DNA of 64,000 nucleotides from NCBI RefSeq assembly GCF_016863135.1, contig NZ_BOOH01000001.1, forward strand, positions 124,001 through 188,000. The letters are read 5' to 3'. A program made the translations under genes and the position numbers. Below, in pieces: positions 60,707 through 64,000 of this stretch; position 1 is the stretch's first letter, and each line of letters begins with the position of its first letter. Source of the DNA: Planobispora longispora (GTDB lineage Bacteria; Actinomycetota; Actinomycetes; Streptosporangiales; Streptosporangiaceae). The notes beneath the pieces are model-generated. The model saw nothing but the letters and a program-made list of their open reading frames with translations. It was not told the DNA's origin and did no database searches.

Positions 60707-61576
60707 TCATCCTTTCACGGCGCCCGCGGTCAGCCCGTGGACGATGTATCTCTGCAGGAACTGGAAGACGGCGACGGTCGGGATCGCGGTGAGCAGGGTG
60801 CCCACGGCGAACATGCCGAAGTTGGCGTTGCGGCGGTCGGCCAGGAGGCTGAACAGGCCGACGGCGAGGGTGCGGGAGTCGTCGCCGGTGAGGAAGACGC
60901 TGGCGATGAGGAACTCGTTGATCGTCGCGATGAAGACGAGCAGCGCGCTGATCGCCAGGACCGGTGCGGACAGCGGCAGGATCACCCGGCGGAACGCCTG
61001 GCCGGGGGTGCAGCCGTCGATGAGCATGGCGTCGTCGAGCTCCTTGGGGATCGTGTCGAAGAACCCCTTGATCAGCCAGGTGTTCACGCCGACCTGGCCG
61101 CCGACGTAGAGCAGGGTCACGCCCCAGACGCTGTTGAGCCCGAAGGCCGGCCAGTTGTCGCTGATCACACTGAAGATGACGTACAGCGGGACGATCGCCA
61201 GGAACTGCGGGAAGGCCTGGATGACCAGCAGCGCGACCAGGCCGATCCGGCGTCCGGCGAAGCGGAAGCGGCTGAAGGCGTAGGCGGAGACCGCCGAGAC
61301 CGCCACCGACAGGACGGCGGTGAGCCCGGCGATCAGGATGGAGTTGGCGTACCACGTCGGGAACGGCGTGGTCCCGAACAGGCCCCGGACGTTGTCCAGG
61401 CTCGCGCCGCCCGGCAGCAGGCTCGCCGAGCTGAGGGTGCCGAGCGGGTTGAGCGCGGCGGAGACCACGAACAGGATCGGGAAGAGGGCGAAGGCGGTGG
61501 CGGTGACCGCGGCGGCGTGCCGCAGGACGAGCCCGCTCCCCCGCCCGCCCGCGGCGGTCCCGGGACGACGGTTCAA
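60707..61576 (-). CDS. Maltose-type ABC permease 3b (MalG), TTG start
   Basis: Product of 289 residues. Six membrane segments begin AAVTATAFALFPILFVVSAALNP. The EAA loop is DAMLIDGCTP...FRRVILP and the periplasmic loop GDDSRTLAVGLFSLLADRR. The only start near the right place is TTG 61576, which overlaps the malF stop (TTGA) and is preceded at 5 nt by AGGAGGTGG, one of the best ribosome sites in the window; longer frames lack family similarity. TTG initiation may keep its level below that of MalF. Partner of the permease at 61573. Confidence 0.88.
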   Translation of the reverse strand: MNRRPGTAAGGRGSGLVLRHAAAVTATAFALFPILFVVSAALNPLGTLSSASLLPGGASLDNVRGLFGTTPFPTWYANSILIAGLTAVLSVAVSAVSAYAFSRFRFAGRRIGLVALLVIQAFPQFLAIVPLYVIFSVISDNWPAFGLNSVWGVTLLYVGGQVGVNTWLIKGFFDTIPKELDDAMLIDGCTPGQAFRRVILPLSAPVLAISALLVFIATINEFLIASVFLTGDDSRTLAVGLFSLLADRRNANFGMFAVGTLLTAIPTVAVFQFLQRYIVHGLTAGAVKG

Positions 61577-63336
61577 CGGTCCACCTCCTGGAAGACCCGG
61601 GTGCGCCGGAAGCTGACGATCGAGAGGACGGCGACGATCAGGTAGACGTAGACGGACATCGCCGAGGCCAGGCCGTACTGGGCGCCCTGCTGCCCGAACG
61701 CCAGCCGGAAGGTGTAGGTGATGAGCAGGTCCGTGGCGCCCACGGCCGGATTGTCCGCGGGGAAGGGGCCTCCGGCGGTGACCAGGAAGACGCCGTTGAA
61801 GTTGTTGAAGTTGAACGCGAACGAGGAGACCAGCAGCGGGGCCAGCGCCAGCATCAGCAGCGGGAGCGTGACCTTCCGGAACCGGTGCCAGGCGGTCGCC
61901 CCGTCCACCTGGGCCGCCTCCATGTACTCCGACGGGATCGTCTGGAGCGCCCCGGTGGCGATCAGGAACATGTAGGGGAAGCCCAGCCAGAGCTGGACCA
62001 GCAGGACCGACAGGCGGGCGGTCAGCGGCTCCCCGAGCCAGTCGACCTCCAGCCCGAGCATCCTGTTGACCAGGCCGAAGTCGGTGTTGAACATGTCCCG
62101 CCAGACCAGCAGCATGGCGAAGGCGGGCATCGCGTACGGCAGGACGACCAGCGTCCGGTAGACCCGTACGGCGCGCATCCGGGGATGGTGCAGGGCCAGC
62201 GCGAGCGCGATGCCGAGGGCGGCGGTGAGGGCCACGACGGAGACGGCGTAGACCACGTTCCACCCGAAGACGCCGAGGAAGTGGGCGTTGACCTGGGGGT
62301 TGGTGAGCGCGGCGGTGAGGTTGGCCAGGCCGACGTCCACCTTCCAGCCCTGGGGCAGCGCGGTGCCGTCCGCGGCCACGAACCGGCCCTGCTTCTCATC
62401 GGCTCGCCAGACCTTCTCGCGGCCTTCCTGCCCTGCCCCGGCCTCGGTTCCGGCACCGGAGCCGGCCGCCGCGCCGGGATCGGGGCCGCGGACGCAGTCG
62501 CATCCCGCCTCGTAGGACAGCTCCGCCCTGCCCCGGTAGGCGCGGGACAGACCCTGGCTGCGGATCGCGCCGCCCTCGACCGGCACGGCCAGTTCGGTGA
62601 CCTCCGCGCCGCGGGCGGAGGCCTGGGCGGCGGTGAGCACCGCGTATCCCTCGGCGGCGGCGACCCGCCCGCCGGGACCGAGCCTCGCGCCCTCCAGCGG
62701 GCGCAGCCCTCCGGCGGTGCCCGCGTAGGCGCGCCCCCCGTCCGCCAGCAGGAAGACCAGCTCGCCGTCCCGCTCGGCCACGGTGAGGCGGTACTCCGCG
62801 GAGCCGGGCTCCCGCCGGACCGAGGAGGTCTCGATCGCGGTGATCGCCTCCTGCTTGGTGCCGAGGTGCCCGTCGCCGATGTTGGTCAGCGCCAGCGACA
62901 TCGTGTGGACCACCGGGAAGACCTGGAAGGCCAGGACCAGGAGGGTGGTGGGGAACAGGTACTTGGCGGGCAGCCGCCTCGGGGTCAGGTAGACGTGCAT
63001 CCCGGCGGCGGTGACCACCGCGACGATCGCCGTACCGGTCCAGTTCCCCGCCGAGACGAGCGGGGCGGCCGCCCAGAGCGCGACGGCGACGATCAACCCG
63101 AGCACCAGGAAGCGCGCCGCGATCGCGCCCGGGCTCCCGGGCCATCCCCTGGCCGGTACGGCCCGCGCCCGGCGCCCCCGGGCCGGCGGTCCGCCGGGCG
63201 AGCCCTGGGGCCGGACGCGTTCGCCGGTCTCCCCGGAGCCTCCGCGCGTTCCGGCCTCCCCGCGCCGGGACGCGCCGGTGTCCCCCGGCCGGGGAAGGCC
63301 GCGGCCCTCCCCGGTCCGGGTCCGCTGGGTGCTCAC
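61573..63336 (-). CDS. Maltose-type ABC permease 3a (MalF) with large P2-like loop
   Basis: Product of 587 residues, far longer than the usual ~300. A Gly/Arg/Pro-rich cytoplasmic tail (1-~75) and two membrane helices (~76-115) precede PAKYLFPTTLLVLAFQVFPVVHTMSLALTNIGDGH. Then comes an extracytoplasmic insert of ~190 residues (AITAIETSSVRR...VFLLADGGRAYAG...SRAYRGRAELSYEAG), like the P2 loop of enterobacterial MalF that grips the binding protein. Unusually, the insert holds a Gly/Ala/Glu-rich run (~290-310). The EAA loop is EAAQVDGATAW...FRKVTLP. GTG start overlaps the binding-protein stop. Confidence 0.9.
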   Translation of the reverse strand: MSTQRTRTGEGRGLPRPGDTGASRRGEAGTRGGSGETGERVRPQGSPGGPPARGRRARAVPARGWPGSPGAIAARFLVLGLIVAVALWAAAPLVSAGNWTGTAIVAVVTAAGMHVYLTPRRLPAKYLFPTTLLVLAFQVFPVVHTMSLALTNIGDGHLGTKQEAITAIETSSVRREPGSAEYRLTVAERDGELVFLLADGGRAYAGTAGGLRPLEGARLGPGGRVAAAEGYAVLTAAQASARGAEVTELAVPVEGGAIRSQGLSRAYRGRAELSYEAGCDCVRGPDPGAAAGSGAGTEAGAGQEGREKVWRADEKQGRFVAADGTALPQGWKVDVGLANLTAALTNPQVNAHFLGVFGWNVVYAVSVVALTAALGIALALALHHPRMRAVRVYRTLVVLPYAMPAFAMLLVWRDMFNTDFGLVNRMLGLEVDWLGEPLTARLSVLLVQLWLGFPYMFLIATGALQTIPSEYMEAAQVDGATAWHRFRKVTLPLLMLALAPLLVSSFAFNFNNFNGVFLVTAGGPFPADNPAVGATDLLITYTFRLAFGQQGAQYGLASAMSVYVYLIVAVLSIVSFRRTRVFQEVDR

Positions 63337-64000
63337 TGCTTGAGCTGCCCGGCGATGGCCTCGGCGGCGGCGGCGACCGCCGCGGGCACCGGCTCACCCT
63401 TGACCGCGGAGTGGATGAGCGTGTTGAACGGCACCCAGATGGCCACCATCTGCGGGATCGCGGGCAGCGGCGTGCCGTTCTCGGCGGCGGCCTGGAACTT
63501 TGCCACGTCGGGGTCCTTGCCCGCGGCGTACTCCAGCGCCTGCTTCAGCGCGGGCATGCGCGGCTCGGCGTCGAACAGCGCCCGCGCCACCTCGGGCGAG
63601 GCCAGGGTTCCGGTGACGAACTCCTGGGCGAGCGCCTTGTTCCGGCCCTTGCTCGCCACGAAGAAGGACTGCACGCCGACGAACGGCCGGGCGGGCCCGG
63701 CGTCCTTGAAGCCGGGAACCGGTGTGACGTCGTATTCCACGCCCGCCTTGCGGGCGTCGGCCAGCCGCCAGGGCCCGGCGACCATGAACGCGGTCTTGCC
63801 CTCGTTGAAGGCCGCAGCGGCGTTGTCGGAGGTGAAGGAGCGCTTGAGCGCGCCCTCGCCCTTCTCTCCCAGCTCGGCGATGCGCTCGAACGCGGCGACC
63901 GACTCCTCGGTCCCGACGCCCAGGTCGGCCGGGTCCGGGTCGCCGGTCGGGGTGGTGCCGAACAGGTGCGCTCCGGCCGAGGTGTAGAGGGGGTAGAGGT
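63333..64000 (-). CDS. Maltose-binding protein of ABC transporter 3 (C-terminal part)
   Basis: The last 221 codons (stop at 63333) are visible; the N-terminus is beyond the right edge. LYPLYTSAGAHLFGTT, NAAAAFNEGKTAFMVAGPWRLADA, VTPVPGFKDAGPARPFVGVQSFFVASKGRNKALAQEF, and the end AIPQMVAIWVPFNTLIHSAVKG are strongly like MalE-type binding proteins of the E. coli/GanS branch, matching the large-loop MalF downstream. The substrate is probably maltodextrin or cyclodextrin, given the adjacent neopullulanase. Signal peptide and lipobox cannot be seen. Confidence 0.9.
   Translation of the reverse strand, partial: LYPLYTSAGAHLFGTTPTGDPDPADLGVGTEESVAAFERIAELGEKGEGALKRSFTSDNAAAAFNEGKTAFMVAGPWRLADARKAGVEYDVTPVPGFKDAGPARPFVGVQSFFVASKGRNKALAQEFVTGTLASPEVARALFDAEPRMPALKQALEYAAGKDPDVAKFQAAAENGTPLPAIPQMVAIWVPFNTLIHSAVKGEPVPAAVAAAAEAIAGQLKQ

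Overview
The window is about 64 kb of very GC-rich DNA (strong G/C third-position bias, frequent GTG starts, ATGA/GTGA start-stop overlaps). Gene content (a stand-alone MsiK-type sugar ATPase, secreted GH13 amylases, LacI and ROK regulators, a PASTA-less Ser/Thr kinase, DUF2254, DUF6766 and TIGR03118 proteins) points to a filamentous actinobacterium, most likely Streptosporangiales. The order-level placement is inference; no rRNA or tRNA gene was seen.

Layout. 1-5.7 kb: a divergent cell-surface glycan cluster (three glycosyltransferases and a NodU-type carbamoyltransferase on the minus strand; a heptose-bisphosphatase-like HAD enzyme and another glycosyltransferase on the plus strand) facing each other across a palindrome-rich promoter region. 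5.7-10.1 kb: small membrane and lipoprotein genes, DUF6766, DUF2254, a decayed aldo/keto reductase and a CBS-pair protein. 10.2-13.5 kb: sugar ABC transporter 1 (binding protein and two permeases, no ATPase). 13.8-16.4 kb: catalase, ChaB-like protein, small membrane protein. 16.5-22.8 kb: a complete Entner-Doudoroff operon (zwf, edd, glk, eda) divergent from a ROK regulator with a palindrome between them. 22.9-27.4 kb: assorted secreted, zinc-finger, P-loop and membrane proteins. 27.5-31.7 kb: an Lrp regulator divergent from a giant fused indolepyruvate:ferredoxin oxidoreductase. 32-64 kb: a carbohydrate island with a PfkB kinase, two near-duplicate LacI regulators, the only ABC ATPase in the window, a maltose-type transporter (2), an intracellular alpha-glucosidase, a 1,938-residue amylopullulanase, an alpha-amylase with a starch-binding domain, and the start of a third maltose-type transporter with a neopullulanase-like enzyme. 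A secreted esterase, a Ser/Thr kinase, a ribbon-helix-helix/SRPBCC pair, a WD40 fragment, a Nudix protein and an AAC(3) gene lie among these.

How it fits together. Starch would be cut outside the cell by the amylopullulanase and amylase, and the maltodextrins taken up by transporters 2 and 3. All three permease sets lack an ATPase, so they probably share the single MsiK-like ATPase. The sugars would be hydrolysed inside by the GH13 glucosidase and neopullulanase, and the glucose phosphorylated by glk and sent through the Entner-Doudoroff route. A palindromic element TTGCNGCAA sits twice in the divergent malE/amylopullulanase control region, and one-mismatch versions lie in the amylase leader and in the ATPase promoter region. 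Two LacI paralogues share an identical 185-bp DNA-binding segment and are the obvious candidate readers of these sites.
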